From JABFRG01 sp046351415 (GTDB lineage Bacteria > Myxococcota_A > Polyangia > Polyangiales > Polyangiaceae), in the NCBI GenBank assembly GCA_046351415.1, contig JAXLYO010000007.1:303557-367556 (forward strand): 64,000 nt of DNA, given 5' to 3'. Position 1 is the stretch's first letter. Each line of letters begins with the position of its first letter. Below are positions 25,833-35,321 of this stretch, in pieces. The notes under the pieces are model-generated. The model made no database searches and was not told the origin of the DNA. It saw only the letters and a list, made by a program, of their open reading frames with translations. The translations under genes were made by a program, and so were the position numbers.

Positions 25833-27740
25833 GTGACCACACGCTCACTGCTGGCGCGTCGGAGCGCCGACCTCACGCTCGCGCTTCTCGTCATCTCGAT
25901 CGTGGCGATGCTGATCGTGCCGCTGCCGACGTGGCTGCTCGACCTCCTGCTCGCCGCCAATTTGTCCCTATCGGTCACGATCTTGCTGGTCGTTCTTTAC
26001 GTACCGGATGCACTTTCGATCGGCGCCTTTCCGACGCTCCTGCTGCTCACCACGCTCTTCCGATTGGGGCTCAACGTCTCGTCTGCGCGTCTGATTCTGC
26101 TCCAGGCGAATGCGGGTGAGGTCATCCGTGCCTTCGGAGAATTCGTCGTCCGGGGCAACTACGTGGTCGGCGCAGTCGTCTTCTTGATGCTCACGATCAT
26201 CCAGTTCGTCGTCATCACCAAAGGCGCCGAGCGCGTCGCGGAGGTGTCGGCGCGCTTCGTCCTCGACGCCATGCCTGGCAAGCAGATGGCCATCGACGCC
26301 GAACTCCGAAGTGGCGCGATCGACGGGAACGAAGCCAAACGTCGCCGGAGCGCCTTGAACCGAGAGAGCCAGTTCTACGGCGCCATGGACGGAGCGATGA
26401 AGTTCGTGAAGGGCGATGTCATCGCTTCACTCATCATCACGATCATCAATATCGTTGGCGGGCTCGCCATCGGCGTTGCCCAGAAGGACCTCTCCGTCGG
26501 GGTGGCGCTCAAAAAGTACGGCCTCCTCACCATCGGCGATGGGCTCGTCTCCCAGATCCCCGCCCTCATCCTTTCGACCGCCGCCGGAATCCTCGTGACG
26601 AGGACGGCAAGTGAAGAAGCGGGGAGTTCGCTCGGACAGGACCTCGCGCGTCAACTCTTCTCCACCCCCAAGGCGATGCGCGTTGCCTCCGTGTTCGTGG
26701 TGGCGCTCGGCCTCGTGCCGGGCCTTCCGTTCGTCCCGTTTGCCGTGCTTGGCGTGACCCTGTTCTTCGCATCGCGTGCAGCCGGACGCGTGCGCGCTCT
26801 CGAGACGAAGCACCGCGCCTCGACGAATGGGACTCCGGACGATCCGTTCTCGTCCATCATGAGCCCCTTCGCCCTCGAGCTCGGTGCCGACTGGCAAACG
26901 CGCGAAGGAGAAATCCTCGAACGATTCGAGCGAGAGCGCGCGGCCATCTTCGAAAACCTCGGCGTTCCCCTCCCCGCACCGGCGCTACGATACGTCGACC
27001 CAGCGCCTTCCCCCGCTGGTGCAACGCTTCTCATTCACGGTGTTCCTGCGAAGACCCTGGCCCTCGACTTCGGGAGCCCGCATCGCGCAACGGACGTCGA
27101 AGCACTCGTGAGAGAGTTCAGCACGGTACTCCGTGCGCGCATCGCCGACTTCGTTGGCCTGCACGAAGCCCAGAAGCTTCTCGACACCGTCGAACAGTTT
27201 CTTCCGGCCACCGTCCGCAATGTCGTTCCGAAACCTGTCTCGCTCCAGACCTTTGCGGACGTCCTGCGGCGCCTCCTCGAGGAACGCATCTCGATTCGCG
27301 ACCTTCGCTCGATCTTGGAAGCCCTCTCGACGATTGGTCCGCACGAGAAGGACGCATTGCAACTCGCAGAATACGTGCGTGCGGCGCAGAAACGACTCAT
27401 CACACACAACGTGACCCACGATGGCGGTGCCGTCGAAGTCGTCACGCTCGACAACATGATCGAGGATTCAATACGGCGCGCCGTCACGCGAACGACCGCG
27501 GGCTCGTTTCTATCGCTCCCGCCCGCGGTAGGCCGCGACCTTTTGGAAGCGATTCGCAGAGCCCTCGCGGAAGCCCCGGGCGGAGCAAAGACGATCCTGA
27601 CGCAACCCGACATTCGTCGCTTCGTGCGCAAGCTCATCGAAACGGACCACCCGGCGGTCACGGTCATCTCGTTTGCCGAGCTCCTTCCCGAGGTAGCGAT
27701 CCGAGAAACGAATCGAGCGACGCTGCAGGGGATCGGGTAG
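25833..27740 (+). CDS. sctV: Type III export apparatus protein, SctV/FlhA family (orphan)
   Basis: 635 residues from GTG 25833 (AGG 10 nt upstream). It has an N-terminal domain of about eight membrane segments and a cytoplasmic C-terminal domain. The FHIPEP family core is clear from about residue 78: FRLGLNVSSARLILL, then FVVRGNYVVGAVVFLMLTII and DAMPGKQMAIDAELRSGAID. No other type III or flagellar gene is in the window. Known background: myxobacteria carry incomplete non-flagellar type III sets. It may act with unlinked components or have another role. Confidence 0.9.
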   Translation: MTTRSLLARRSADLTLALLVISIVAMLIVPLPTWLLDLLLAANLSLSVTILLVVLYVPDALSIGAFPTLLLLTTLFRLGLNVSSARLILLQANAGEVIRAFGEFVVRGNYVVGAVVFLMLTIIQFVVITKGAERVAEVSARFVLDAMPGKQMAIDAELRSGAIDGNEAKRRRSALNRESQFYGAMDGAMKFVKGDVIASLIITIINIVGGLAIGVAQKDLSVGVALKKYGLLTIGDGLVSQIPALILSTAAGILVTRTASEEAGSSLGQDLARQLFSTPKAMRVASVFVVALGLVPGLPFVPFAVLGVTLFFASRAAGRVRALETKHRASTNGTPDDPFSSIMSPFALELGADWQTREGEILERFERERAAIFENLGVPLPAPALRYVDPAPSPAGATLLIHGVPAKTLALDFGSPHRATDVEALVREFSTVLRARIADFVGLHEAQKLLDTVEQFLPATVRNVVPKPVSLQTFADVLRRLLEERISIRDLRSILEALSTIGPHEKDALQLAEYVRAAQKRLITHNVTHDGGAVEVVTLDNMIEDSIRRAVTRTTAGSFLSLPPAVGRDLLEAIRRALAEAPGGAKTILTQPDIRRFVRKLIETDHPAVTVISFAELLPEVAIRETNRATLQGIG

Positions 27741-27779
27741 CTGGCAGTCTTTCCGAACTCACGGCCCGCAGTGGGACAG

Positions 27780-28691
27780 CTACATTCGTTGACGAACGAC
27801 TTGGCGCGGGGCGATCCCGAGCTTCATCACGAGCTGCTTCGCTTCCTTCTCGAGCAGCGGATGAATCTTCTTCTGTCCCACGAACATCGCGAGGAGTTGC
27901 GGATTCAAGTCCGCGAGCTTGCGCAGAGTACGCCCGACACCCTTCAGGTCGCTGAGCGAGGCGTACGCAAACGCACGCGCGCGCCACATTTGCACCTTGA
28001 GCTCTGCGTTCTCCGGATCTTCCGGGTTGAAGAGCTCGAGGGCATCGATCGCCTTTTGCGCCTGCCCTGATCGAGCCCATGCTTCGCCGGCAACCGTGGC
28101 GAACATGGCGCGCGTCTTGGCTTCTTGTTGCTTACCGAGATCGAGCGCGTCGACGAGCTTGCGGGCCTCGGGGACCTCGCCGAGCGTGAGGTGCAGCATG
28201 GCGCGCATCGCGCGAATTTGCGCGGCGATGGGAGCCATCTGCTTCTCGAGGTCGACCGCTTCGAGCGTGGCGAGGGCCTTGCGTGGGTCGTCTTGCATCT
28301 CGAGCTGTGCGCGGGCGAGGACGGCGTGCGCATCGCCCTTCTTGAATTGGGACTCGAGCTTCTCGATGGCTTCTTTGCGGCCTTCTTCGGTTTCGGCTCC
28401 CTGAAGGATGTTGCCGATGGCCTGCTGCTTCTTCACGAGCCGGGCGATCCACAGGAGGATGCCAGAGACGACGATCGTCAGCACCGCCGCCACGATGAGC
28501 GGGATCGAGGAGTGGAGGAAGGAGCCAATCGCGCCGCAGAGAATCCAGAGGACGAGAAAGAGTCCGCCCACACGAACGAGCGTCTTCTTCCAGTCGAACG
28601 GGGGCTTGGCCGCAGCGTTCGGATCAGGCTTCGAGAGCTCCCGGAGGTCTTTGCGTACTTCTTCGATGCTCTGTTGCTTCTTCTTCGCCAC
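27780..28691 (-). CDS. Membrane protein with TPR-like domain
   Basis: 303 residues from GTG 28691, chosen because GGAG lies 5 nt upstream. A basic N-terminus (KKKQQSIEEVRKDLREL) precedes two membrane segments (VGGLFLVLWILCGAIGSFL, LIVAAVLTIVVSGILLWIARL). A helical domain with TPR-like units follows (AHAVLARAQLEMQDDPRKALATLEAVD, GEAWARSGQAQKAIDALELF). The family was not recognised. It converges on sctV, with 39 bp between the stops. Confidence 0.7.
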   Translation of the reverse strand: MAKKKQQSIEEVRKDLRELSKPDPNAAAKPPFDWKKTLVRVGGLFLVLWILCGAIGSFLHSSIPLIVAAVLTIVVSGILLWIARLVKKQQAIGNILQGAETEEGRKEAIEKLESQFKKGDAHAVLARAQLEMQDDPRKALATLEAVDLEKQMAPIAAQIRAMRAMLHLTLGEVPEARKLVDALDLGKQQEAKTRAMFATVAGEAWARSGQAQKAIDALELFNPEDPENAELKVQMWRARAFAYASLSDLKGVGRTLRKLADLNPQLLAMFVGQKKIHPLLEKEAKQLVMKLGIAPRQVVRQRM

Positions 28692-28848
28692 GGAACTCCG
28701 TGTAGTCTCACAGCCGGGTAGCTGCAACCGTGAACGCGCAGTCGTGACTTGGCACGTTCTGGGCCACTATCGCGCCGCAACGGCCCACTTAAGCACCTGG
28801 TTTTGCTGTACATTTCCTCAGGCGTGGACTTTGCGTAGGGTCCTCACC

Positions 28849-29826
28849 ATGAACCGCTCGCTTCTCTCCCTTGCCTCTTTCGCACTTCTGCTCTCGACTC
28901 CGACGCTCGCCGAAGCCGAAGAGGGCTCACTCGCCCCACGGGCCGTCGCGCGAGACGTGGCGATGGAGCCCGCGGCGAGACCCGAATGCGTCGTGAGCAG
29001 TCCGAGCGCGTCATGGCGCATTCCCGTCAACGTGCCGAGTGTTCCATTCGCCGTTTGGGAGACAGGCGGGGCGCGTACGACCTTGGCCGTGACCGTGACG
29101 CCGCAGACCAAGGTGGACATCGTGGCCGACACGACTTCCGGATCGCCGGCCAGCAGTCGCCGGCTCGTCTTCGGCGAGGCGAAGGCAGGTGATGTTTTCG
29201 ATGTCAGCATTGCCGGCAATTGCATCGGGGGAACCACTCCGAACGCGGTCGCCCTCCATGTCGAGTTCGTAGCAGCAGCGCCGTTGCCGACGACGCTCGG
29301 GACGCTGACCGAGGCCCCTCTTGGAAGAACCTTGCTCACGCTGGACCCTGCGTTTGCCCCATTCATCCCGCAAACTACGCTCTCTTTCGGCACGTTCGGA
29401 AGTTACGCCGCCGGGCGCACGGTGCACGACGGCGATACGTACGGGGTACTCGCGTGTGTTGGCGGTGCATGCGGAGAAAGCGGCGCGGCCGTGCCGAACG
29501 TGCCGCCCGCCTCGTCTCCCCTCGTCGTTCTCGCCGCAAACGTCTGCTCGCGTGGACGCTCGACCGGTATGGTCACACTCGATGTCGTCGCGAAGGCGTC
29601 CATCGTGGGCGTCGACACGAGCCCACTGGAAGCCAAAGGCGTTCTACATGTAGATTGCACCAAAGCAACGGAGGGCGAACTCGCGACGACGATGCCCGCG
29701 ACCGGGTGCAGCATTTCTCCCAGCGAGCGAGACGCGCGCACGACATGCGCGACCCTCGCCAGTGTCGCCTTCGCTGGCCTCCTTGCCCGCCGACGGCGAC
29801 GCTCGCGTCCTGACAACGCCGTCTGA
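28849..29826 (+). CDS. Secreted protein with MYXO-CTERM-like tail (copy 1 of tandem pair)
   Basis: 325 residues from ATG 28849 (AGGG 8 nt upstream). A signal peptide ends near LAEAEEG. The body is beta-rich with paired Cys. The C-terminus has Cys, a hydrophobic stretch and an Arg cluster (CATLASVAFAGLLARRRRRSR), the layout of the MYXO-CTERM sorting signal. Shared landmarks with the next gene include CVVSSPSASWRIPVNVPSVP, TLLTLDP, YGVLACVGGAC and HVDCTKAT. Probable surface protein; function unknown. Confidence 0.75.
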   Translation: MNRSLLSLASFALLLSTPTLAEAEEGSLAPRAVARDVAMEPAARPECVVSSPSASWRIPVNVPSVPFAVWETGGARTTLAVTVTPQTKVDIVADTTSGSPASSRRLVFGEAKAGDVFDVSIAGNCIGGTTPNAVALHVEFVAAAPLPTTLGTLTEAPLGRTLLTLDPAFAPFIPQTTLSFGTFGSYAAGRTVHDGDTYGVLACVGGACGESGAAVPNVPPASSPLVVLAANVCSRGRSTGMVTLDVVAKASIVGVDTSPLEAKGVLHVDCTKATEGELATTMPATGCSISPSERDARTTCATLASVAFAGLLARRRRRSRPDNAV

Positions 29827-29935
29827 GGAAGACGTCCCAGCCGACACACAATGTGCCAGAGGGGACGAGGTTTCCCGTAAACCATTGAAATCATTTGGCG
29901 TCTATCCTGGCATGTCGGATGCACAACACGTCGGT

Positions 29936-30949
29936 ATGAAAGCGCCTCTCTCCGCCTCCGTGCTCGCCGTCCTCGCTATCACCGCAGGCCTTTCAGGCGT
30001 TGCGCACGCCGACAACGCAAAGCGGCCAGCAGCAGACCCAGCGGGGGCCGCTGCGCCCATCGCTCCGAGCTGCTCCATCAGGAGCCCGTCGAGCACGTGG
30101 AAAGTCCCCGTCAATGCCCCACGCGTCCCTGTCTTCGTCGCCGAGAACTCCGGCGGCAAACTCACTCCGTCCGTGACGCTGTCTCCAAATGCAGAATACA
30201 CGCTCCTGGCCGACTCCGGCACCCCCCGCCCGGATTACTACCGAACACTCACGCTCACGGGTGACAACTTGAGCGTCGGCGACGTCTTCAACGTAACGCT
30301 GGGCGGAACATGTGCGAACGCCCCCTCGTGGATGCAGATGGAGACCTTCTCCATGACCATCGAGCTGGTGGCGAGCGCTCCTGCGCCGACGGTGCTCGGA
30401 ACGATGGCCGAGAATCCCCAAGGGACGACCCTGCTGACGCTCGACCCGTCTTTCCATCCGTATCGACAGGTCGCGACGATCACGTTCACGCGTAACGGGG
30501 CTAGTCTCGGCGAGTATGCCCCAGGCCAAACGGCTAGCGCAGGTGATCGATACGGCGTCATCGCCTGCGTGGGTGGTGCGTGCGATCCGCGCCCGGGCGC
30601 GCCGCTCGCTGGCGCACAGCCCCTTCGTCTGGGCGCGAACGATGTCTGCAAGGAAGGCCGCGACTCTGGTGTCGTCGAAGTACCGCTTTCGGCGCAGGCG
30701 CACATCCCCGGCGCAACGGCTCAGCCCGCAGCCGTCACGGGATCCATCCACGTCGACTGCGGCAAAGCGACGGATCAAGAACTCGGTAAGGGCACCGGCA
30801 CGGCGCCAAACACGGTGGCGAACGGCAACGCGGTCGGAACCGGTTGCAGTGTCGGCGCGACGGGCGCTACCACGAGCGGCGCGTTGAGCGCACTTTTTGG
30901 CCTTGCGCTCGTCGGGTTTGGGCGCCGCCGGAGAGAGCCGCGCCCCTGA
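29936..30949 (+). CDS. Secreted protein with MYXO-CTERM-like tail (copy 2 of tandem pair)
   Basis: 337 residues from ATG 29936, which gives a clean signal peptide MKAPLSASVLAVLAITAGLS. Paralogue of the preceding gene: CSIRSPSSTWKVPVNAPRVP, TLLTLDPSF, YGVIACVGGACD and HVDCGKATDQEL align in order. The tail is GCSVGATGATTSGALSALFG followed by LALVGFGRRRREP, a Cys/hydrophobic/Arg arrangement like MYXO-CTERM. The pair arose by tandem duplication and is well diverged. Confidence 0.75.
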   Translation: MKAPLSASVLAVLAITAGLSGVAHADNAKRPAADPAGAAAPIAPSCSIRSPSSTWKVPVNAPRVPVFVAENSGGKLTPSVTLSPNAEYTLLADSGTPRPDYYRTLTLTGDNLSVGDVFNVTLGGTCANAPSWMQMETFSMTIELVASAPAPTVLGTMAENPQGTTLLTLDPSFHPYRQVATITFTRNGASLGEYAPGQTASAGDRYGVIACVGGACDPRPGAPLAGAQPLRLGANDVCKEGRDSGVVEVPLSAQAHIPGATAQPAAVTGSIHVDCGKATDQELGKGTGTAPNTVANGNAVGTGCSVGATGATTSGALSALFGLALVGFGRRRREPRP

Positions 30950-30971
30950 GCAACGTCGCGCCCCGTCACGT

Positions 30972-31820
30972 CTATGGAAGGTCCACTGTCACATTGTCGT
31001 AGTAGAATGCGTACTCCGGTGCGGGGTCGTTGTAGCCGTTCACCCCGAGCTCGAGCCTCAGCGACGGTGAACCACCAGCCATCCACGGCGCGGCGAGGTT
31101 CTTCTTCGCATGGGTCGTCCCGTCGACCTTCAGCTCCACAGACGAACTGGGGTCGATGTCGAGCATCACGTGCACCCAACGACCTTCCGGAAAGACGGGG
31201 CCCTGGGGCAAGGTCTCGTCGTCCACTCCGAGCGTGGTGCCTGTTCTGTCCAGCGAAAGAGCGATGCCTTTCGACGGCCCGTTTGATTCGAAGGCGACGG
31301 CGAGCACACCAGAGTTGACGTCCCCCGCTTGCCAGACGACGGGCTCGACCCACACTTCCATATTGATGATGGCGCGTGACCACTTCCCGGACCGCGAGCG
31401 TCGCACCGTTGCCGCATAGTACGTGTCGACGTTGCCCCGACGCGGCAGCGTGGTGAAAAGCGAACGCTTGCCCGCAAACGCTCGCGTCGTCGAAAGCTCC
31501 ACCTTGCCGCCGAGGTCGATGGTAACGGCGTCCCAGTTGCTGAGGAGCGGACCCCCTTCGAAGTCGTCGCAAAACGCATGCGCCCCCGGAACACAAAACG
31601 CGCTCGTGGGTCCGTCCGCGCCGATGGGCCCCGAGTCCGTCGTCACGAGCTGATCGAGACTCGCGTCGGTCACGTTGCCATCCGAAGCGGTCGACGCATC
31701 CGGTAAACTACCTCCCGACGACAGCCCCTCGAGACTCGGGAAACATGCCGGTACCGACACGGCGAATGCAGCGAGGAGGACCGAGGAGTAACGCACCCCT
31801 CTACGGTATCCGAGGTCCAT
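30972..31820 (-). CDS. Lipoprotein with concanavalin-like (LamG-type) domain
   Basis: 282 residues with lipobox VSVPAC, an Asp/Ser-rich linker and a beta-sandwich-like domain: FCDDFEGGPLLSNWDAVTID, RSLFTTLPRR, RWVHVMLDIDPSSSVELKVDGTTH and LRLELGVNGYNDPAPEYAFYYDNVTVD. This order is typical of LamG/ConA-like carbohydrate-binding folds of myxobacterial lipoproteins. The ligand is unknown. It converges on the second MYXO-CTERM gene. Confidence 0.7.
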   Translation of the reverse strand: MDLGYRRGVRYSSVLLAAFAVSVPACFPSLEGLSSGGSLPDASTASDGNVTDASLDQLVTTDSGPIGADGPTSAFCVPGAHAFCDDFEGGPLLSNWDAVTIDLGGKVELSTTRAFAGKRSLFTTLPRRGNVDTYYAATVRRSRSGKWSRAIINMEVWVEPVVWQAGDVNSGVLAVAFESNGPSKGIALSLDRTGTTLGVDDETLPQGPVFPEGRWVHVMLDIDPSSSVELKVDGTTHAKKNLAAPWMAGGSPSLRLELGVNGYNDPAPEYAFYYDNVTVDLP

Positions 31821-31903
31821 GCGCGCGTCACCCTTCCTTGCGGTGCGCCCTACTGCCGGTGGCGAGAGGAGGGTCGCTACGCTCTACGGCGGCGCGCGCG
31901 TGG

Positions 31904-33205
31904 CTAAGCCTTGGGTTCCGGCGGCGGCACGGATAGCACTGGCGGATCGGTCGCAAACTCCGGGTCCCCCGCCTGAATCTCCGCGCGGAAGTGCTGGAAG
32001 AGAGACTGCGCGATCGACATGCATGGAACCGCGAGCAGCGCACCAGGCAGGTGGAAGAGATGCTCCCCAACGAGCAGCGAGAACACCACGAGCACAGGGT
32101 GAATCTTGGCGGCGTCGCCGATGATCTTCGGGTTGAGGAAGTTCGCCTCTACCTGGTGGATGCCGATGATCCATGCGAGCACGAAGAGCGCGGTACCCGG
32201 ACCCTGCGTTAGCCCGAGGGCCACCGCCGGAATGGAACTCAAGATCGCACCGAAGATCGGGATGAGCGAGAACACCGTTGCGAGAAGCGCGATGACGGGC
32301 CAATACTTGAGGCCGGCAATGGCGAACCCCACGGCCGAGAGCGCACCGTTGACGAGGCAGATGACGAGCTGGCCGCGGACGACGCCCGAAAGGCCCTTGT
32401 CGATGCGCACGAAAAGGCGCTCGTAGGAAGGGCGTTCACTCGGCCGGAGGAGTGAACGGAAGAATGCGGCGACCTTGTCGCGGGTCAAGATGAGATACGC
32501 CGCCAGCATCAGCGTGATCGAGAACACGAAGATCGCGCGGCTCACCCCTCCGATGATTTGCTGCCCAAGACGCGCGACCTCGAGCACGTTCTTGCGCGCG
32601 TAGCTGATCGTTTTCCTGACGAGGTCGCCCACCATGTTGTGACGCCCGTGGCGCCCGTGCAGCGGCGCTTCCCCCTCCACCACGAACCCCTCGTCTTGAG
32701 GCTTGATCGTGAAGCCCCCTTGGACGTCGACTGCGAAGCTTCCGTCGTCGCGCGGCCTCACGACCAGTGAAGGCTCGTCCTTTTCTTCGACCGAAGACAG
32801 TGGTGGGGCCCCTTGCGCCGTCCCGTTCGGCGAAGCCTCCGAGACGCCGAGCATCTGCAGCTTTTCGTCGAGCCAAGGCGTGGCTTTCGTTTCGATTTCT
32901 TTCTGGAGTTTGGGGAGCTCCGAACGAAGGTTGAGCACTTCGTGGCCGAGGCGGGGCGCGATCAGCCGAATGCCGCCGCCAAGCGTACCGAGGACGAGTG
33001 CATAAACCGTAATGATCGCCACTGCGCGCGGGAACCGCTTTTTCTCGAACCATGCGACGAGCGGCGTGAGGACATACGCCACGACGATCGCGAGCACGAA
33101 CGGAAGCATGACCTCGCGGGCGGCGACGATGATGACCGCGGCGATGACTGCCCAGAGGAAGAAGAAGCGCCGCCGCCGCTTTCGAAAGGAATCGGCCGCA
33201 TCCAT
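31904..33205 (-). CDS. AI-2E family transporter (PerM/YdiK type)
   Basis: 433 residues. Membrane segments at the N-terminus (FFFLWAVIAAVIIVAAREVMLPFVLAIVVAYVLTPLVAWF) and a C-terminal block with the family's LFVLAWIIGIHQVEANFLNPKIIG and HPVLVVFSLLVGEHLF. The soluble part between the first and later helices has an insertion of roughly 100 residues, acidic and Gly-rich, longer than usual. Family members export small molecules or ions; the substrate cannot be told. It lies 108 bp downstream of rpsA beyond a strong terminator. Confidence 0.85.
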   Translation of the reverse strand: MDAADSFRKRRRRFFFLWAVIAAVIIVAAREVMLPFVLAIVVAYVLTPLVAWFEKKRFPRAVAIITVYALVLGTLGGGIRLIAPRLGHEVLNLRSELPKLQKEIETKATPWLDEKLQMLGVSEASPNGTAQGAPPLSSVEEKDEPSLVVRPRDDGSFAVDVQGGFTIKPQDEGFVVEGEAPLHGRHGRHNMVGDLVRKTISYARKNVLEVARLGQQIIGGVSRAIFVFSITLMLAAYLILTRDKVAAFFRSLLRPSERPSYERLFVRIDKGLSGVVRGQLVICLVNGALSAVGFAIAGLKYWPVIALLATVFSLIPIFGAILSSIPAVALGLTQGPGTALFVLAWIIGIHQVEANFLNPKIIGDAAKIHPVLVVFSLLVGEHLFHLPGALLAVPCMSIAQSLFQHFRAEIQAGDPEFATDPPVLSVPPPEPKA

Positions 33206-33231
33206 GGTTCGTTCATAGCAAAAACAAAATG

Positions 33232-33260
33232 AAAAAAGGGAACTCCGGTTGGAGTCCCCT
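33232..33260 (-). terminator. Rho-independent terminator after rpsA
   Basis: On the minus strand GGGGACTCC-AACC-GGAGTTCCC is followed by TTTTTT. A second hairpin (CCTCTTCC/GGAAGAGG) lies between it and the rpsA stop. Confidence 0.85.
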
Positions 33261-33312
33261 TCTTCCCCTCTTCCTTCGGAAGAGGCTGGGTCACGGGCGC
33301 TTGCGCCTCGTT

Positions 33313-35088
33313 TCAGCCCTCGTCGTCGCTCTCTTCTTTGTTCAGCTGAAGATTGCCGAGCTTCTGCTTGATGAGGTCACCGATGGTGCCTCCCGTCGCG
33401 TCGCCCGTCTTCTTCGGGGCCTTCGTCTCGCGCTTCTCGGTGCGAGCCTGGGCCTGCGCTTCGACCGCGCCCTCACCGATGCGCATCGAGAGCGTCAGGC
33501 GGCGCTCCTGCGAGTCGATGTTGGCGATTTCGGCCTGGAGCTCGTCGCCGATCTTGAAGGGCTTCGGCTCACCGGCCTCGTCCTTCGCTTCGACGATCTC
33601 GTTTTGCGGGATGAGGCCTTCGATGCCGTCCTGCACGCGAACGAAGAGACCGTAGTCGGCCACCGACATGACGGTGCACTTCACCTGCTTGCCCGGGGGC
33701 AAGTCGGTGAAGATGGTCGGCCACGGATCATCGAACTGCTGCTTGATGCCGAGCGAGACCTTCTTCTCGTCGTGGTTGATGCTGAGGATGATCGCTTCCA
33801 CGTCGTCGTTCTTGTGGAACATGTCGGCGGGGTTGTTGACCTTGGCCGTCCAGCTGAGGTCGCTCTTGTGGACCATGCCGTCGACGCCGTCTTCGATGCC
33901 GACGAACACACCGTAGTCGGTAATGCTGCGGATCTTGCCGGAGACCTTGTCACCGGGGTTGTACTTCTCGGTGAAGATGGTCCAGGGATCGGGCTCGAGC
34001 TGCTTGATACCGAGCGAGATACGCTTGCTCTTCGCGTCGACTTCGAGGACCTGGCACTCGACTTCTTGGGCGCTCTCGAGGAGCTTCGACGGGTGCTTGA
34101 CCTTCTTGGTCCAGCTCATCTCGCTCACGTGGATAAGGCCTTCGACGCCCGGCTCCAGCTCGATGAACGCGCCGTAGTCGGTGATCGACATGACCTTGCC
34201 CTTGACCTTCTTGCCCGGCGGGTATGCCTCTTCGGCGTGGCTCCACGGGTCTTCCTGGGTCTGCTTGAGGCCGAGGCTGACGCGCTCCGTCTCCGCATTG
34301 TACTTGAGGACCTTCACGGTCACTTCGTCGCCCACCTGGAACACTTCGCTCGGGTGGTTGACGCGACCCCAGCTCATGTCGGTGATGTGGAGGAGGCCGT
34401 CGATGCCACCGAGGTCGACGAACGCGCCGTACTCGGTGATGTTCTTGATGATGCCCTTCACGACCTTGCCCTCTTCGAGGTTCAAGAGCGTTTGGCTCTT
34501 CATCTGATCGCGCTCCTTCTCGAGGAGTGCGCGGCGCGAGAGAACGATGTTGCCTCGGCGCTCGTTGAACTTGATGAACTTGAACTGGTACGTCTGACCA
34601 ATCAGCTTGTCGAGGTTGCGGATCGGGCGAAGATCGACCTGCGAACCGGGGAGGAATGCTTTGACGCCACCGCGGATGGTGACGGAGAGGCCGCCCTTCA
34701 CGCGCTGCGTGATGGTGCCTTCGACGAGTTCGTCCTGCTGGTGAGCCGTCACGAGCTCTTGCCAGACCTTGGCCTTGTCGGCCTTTTCCTTCGAGAGGAT
34801 GACGAGTCCATCGTCGTTCTCGCGGCTCTCGACGAACACTTCCGTTTCGTCGCCGGGTTTGACGGAGAGCACGCCTTGCGCGTCGGTGAACTCGCTCACC
34901 GGGATGACGCCCTCGCTCTTGCCGCCGATGTCGATGACCACGTTGTCGCGCCGAATCGCAACTACGCGTCCAATGACGATTTCGCCTTCTTTTGCAAAGT
35001 TCGCGAGGCTCGATTCGAGCATCGACGCGAAGCTATCGTCTCCCATGCTGCTCATGCCGCCGGAAGAGCTGATTTCAGTTTGAGTCAT
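33313..35088 (-). CDS. rpsA: 30S ribosomal protein S1
   Basis: 591 residues with six S1 RNA-binding domains, as in Gram-negative S1 (about 557 residues). Repeated cores such as GIIKNITEYGAFVDLGGIDG, GKVMSITDYGAFIELEPGVEG and GKIRSITDYGVFVGIEDG are visible. It brings mRNA to the small ribosomal subunit. The C-terminal 60 residues are Ala/Lys/Glu-rich. In many proteobacteria rpsA follows cmk directly; here cmk lies 8.4 kb upstream on the same strand. Confidence 0.96.
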   Translation of the reverse strand: MTQTEISSSGGMSSMGDDSFASMLESSLANFAKEGEIVIGRVVAIRRDNVVIDIGGKSEGVIPVSEFTDAQGVLSVKPGDETEVFVESRENDDGLVILSKEKADKAKVWQELVTAHQQDELVEGTITQRVKGGLSVTIRGGVKAFLPGSQVDLRPIRNLDKLIGQTYQFKFIKFNERRGNIVLSRRALLEKERDQMKSQTLLNLEEGKVVKGIIKNITEYGAFVDLGGIDGLLHITDMSWGRVNHPSEVFQVGDEVTVKVLKYNAETERVSLGLKQTQEDPWSHAEEAYPPGKKVKGKVMSITDYGAFIELEPGVEGLIHVSEMSWTKKVKHPSKLLESAQEVECQVLEVDAKSKRISLGIKQLEPDPWTIFTEKYNPGDKVSGKIRSITDYGVFVGIEDGVDGMVHKSDLSWTAKVNNPADMFHKNDDVEAIILSINHDEKKVSLGIKQQFDDPWPTIFTDLPPGKQVKCTVMSVADYGLFVRVQDGIEGLIPQNEIVEAKDEAGEPKPFKIGDELQAEIANIDSQERRLTLSMRIGEGAVEAQAQARTEKRETKAPKKTGDATGGTIGDLIKQKLGNLQLNKEESDDEG

Positions 35089-35155
35089 GTTGAGTGTGAA
35101 TGCCTGAGTTTTCGCCCCTCGCTACATTGCTAAAAGGGCGCCTTTCTCCCCAAAA

Positions 35156-35169
35156 TGCACGAGCGTGCA
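35156..35169. promoter_or_regulatory. Inverted repeat upstream of rpsA
   Basis: TGCACG-AG-CGTGCA, a perfect 6-bp dyad, 68 bp upstream of the rpsA start. Possible operator; nothing else supports it. Confidence 0.2.
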
Positions 35170-35321
35170 CGGGGACCGTCTGCGTAGCGCACCTACTCCC
35201 ACAGCGCAAGCCGCATTTCCGCAAAAAACGCGCGGATTTTCGATGTTCGCACGGACGTTGGAGGGACCGAGAAGTCCCCCAGCACGAGCCGTCCGAGAAC
35301 GCACGAATCGCGCGCGACCCG

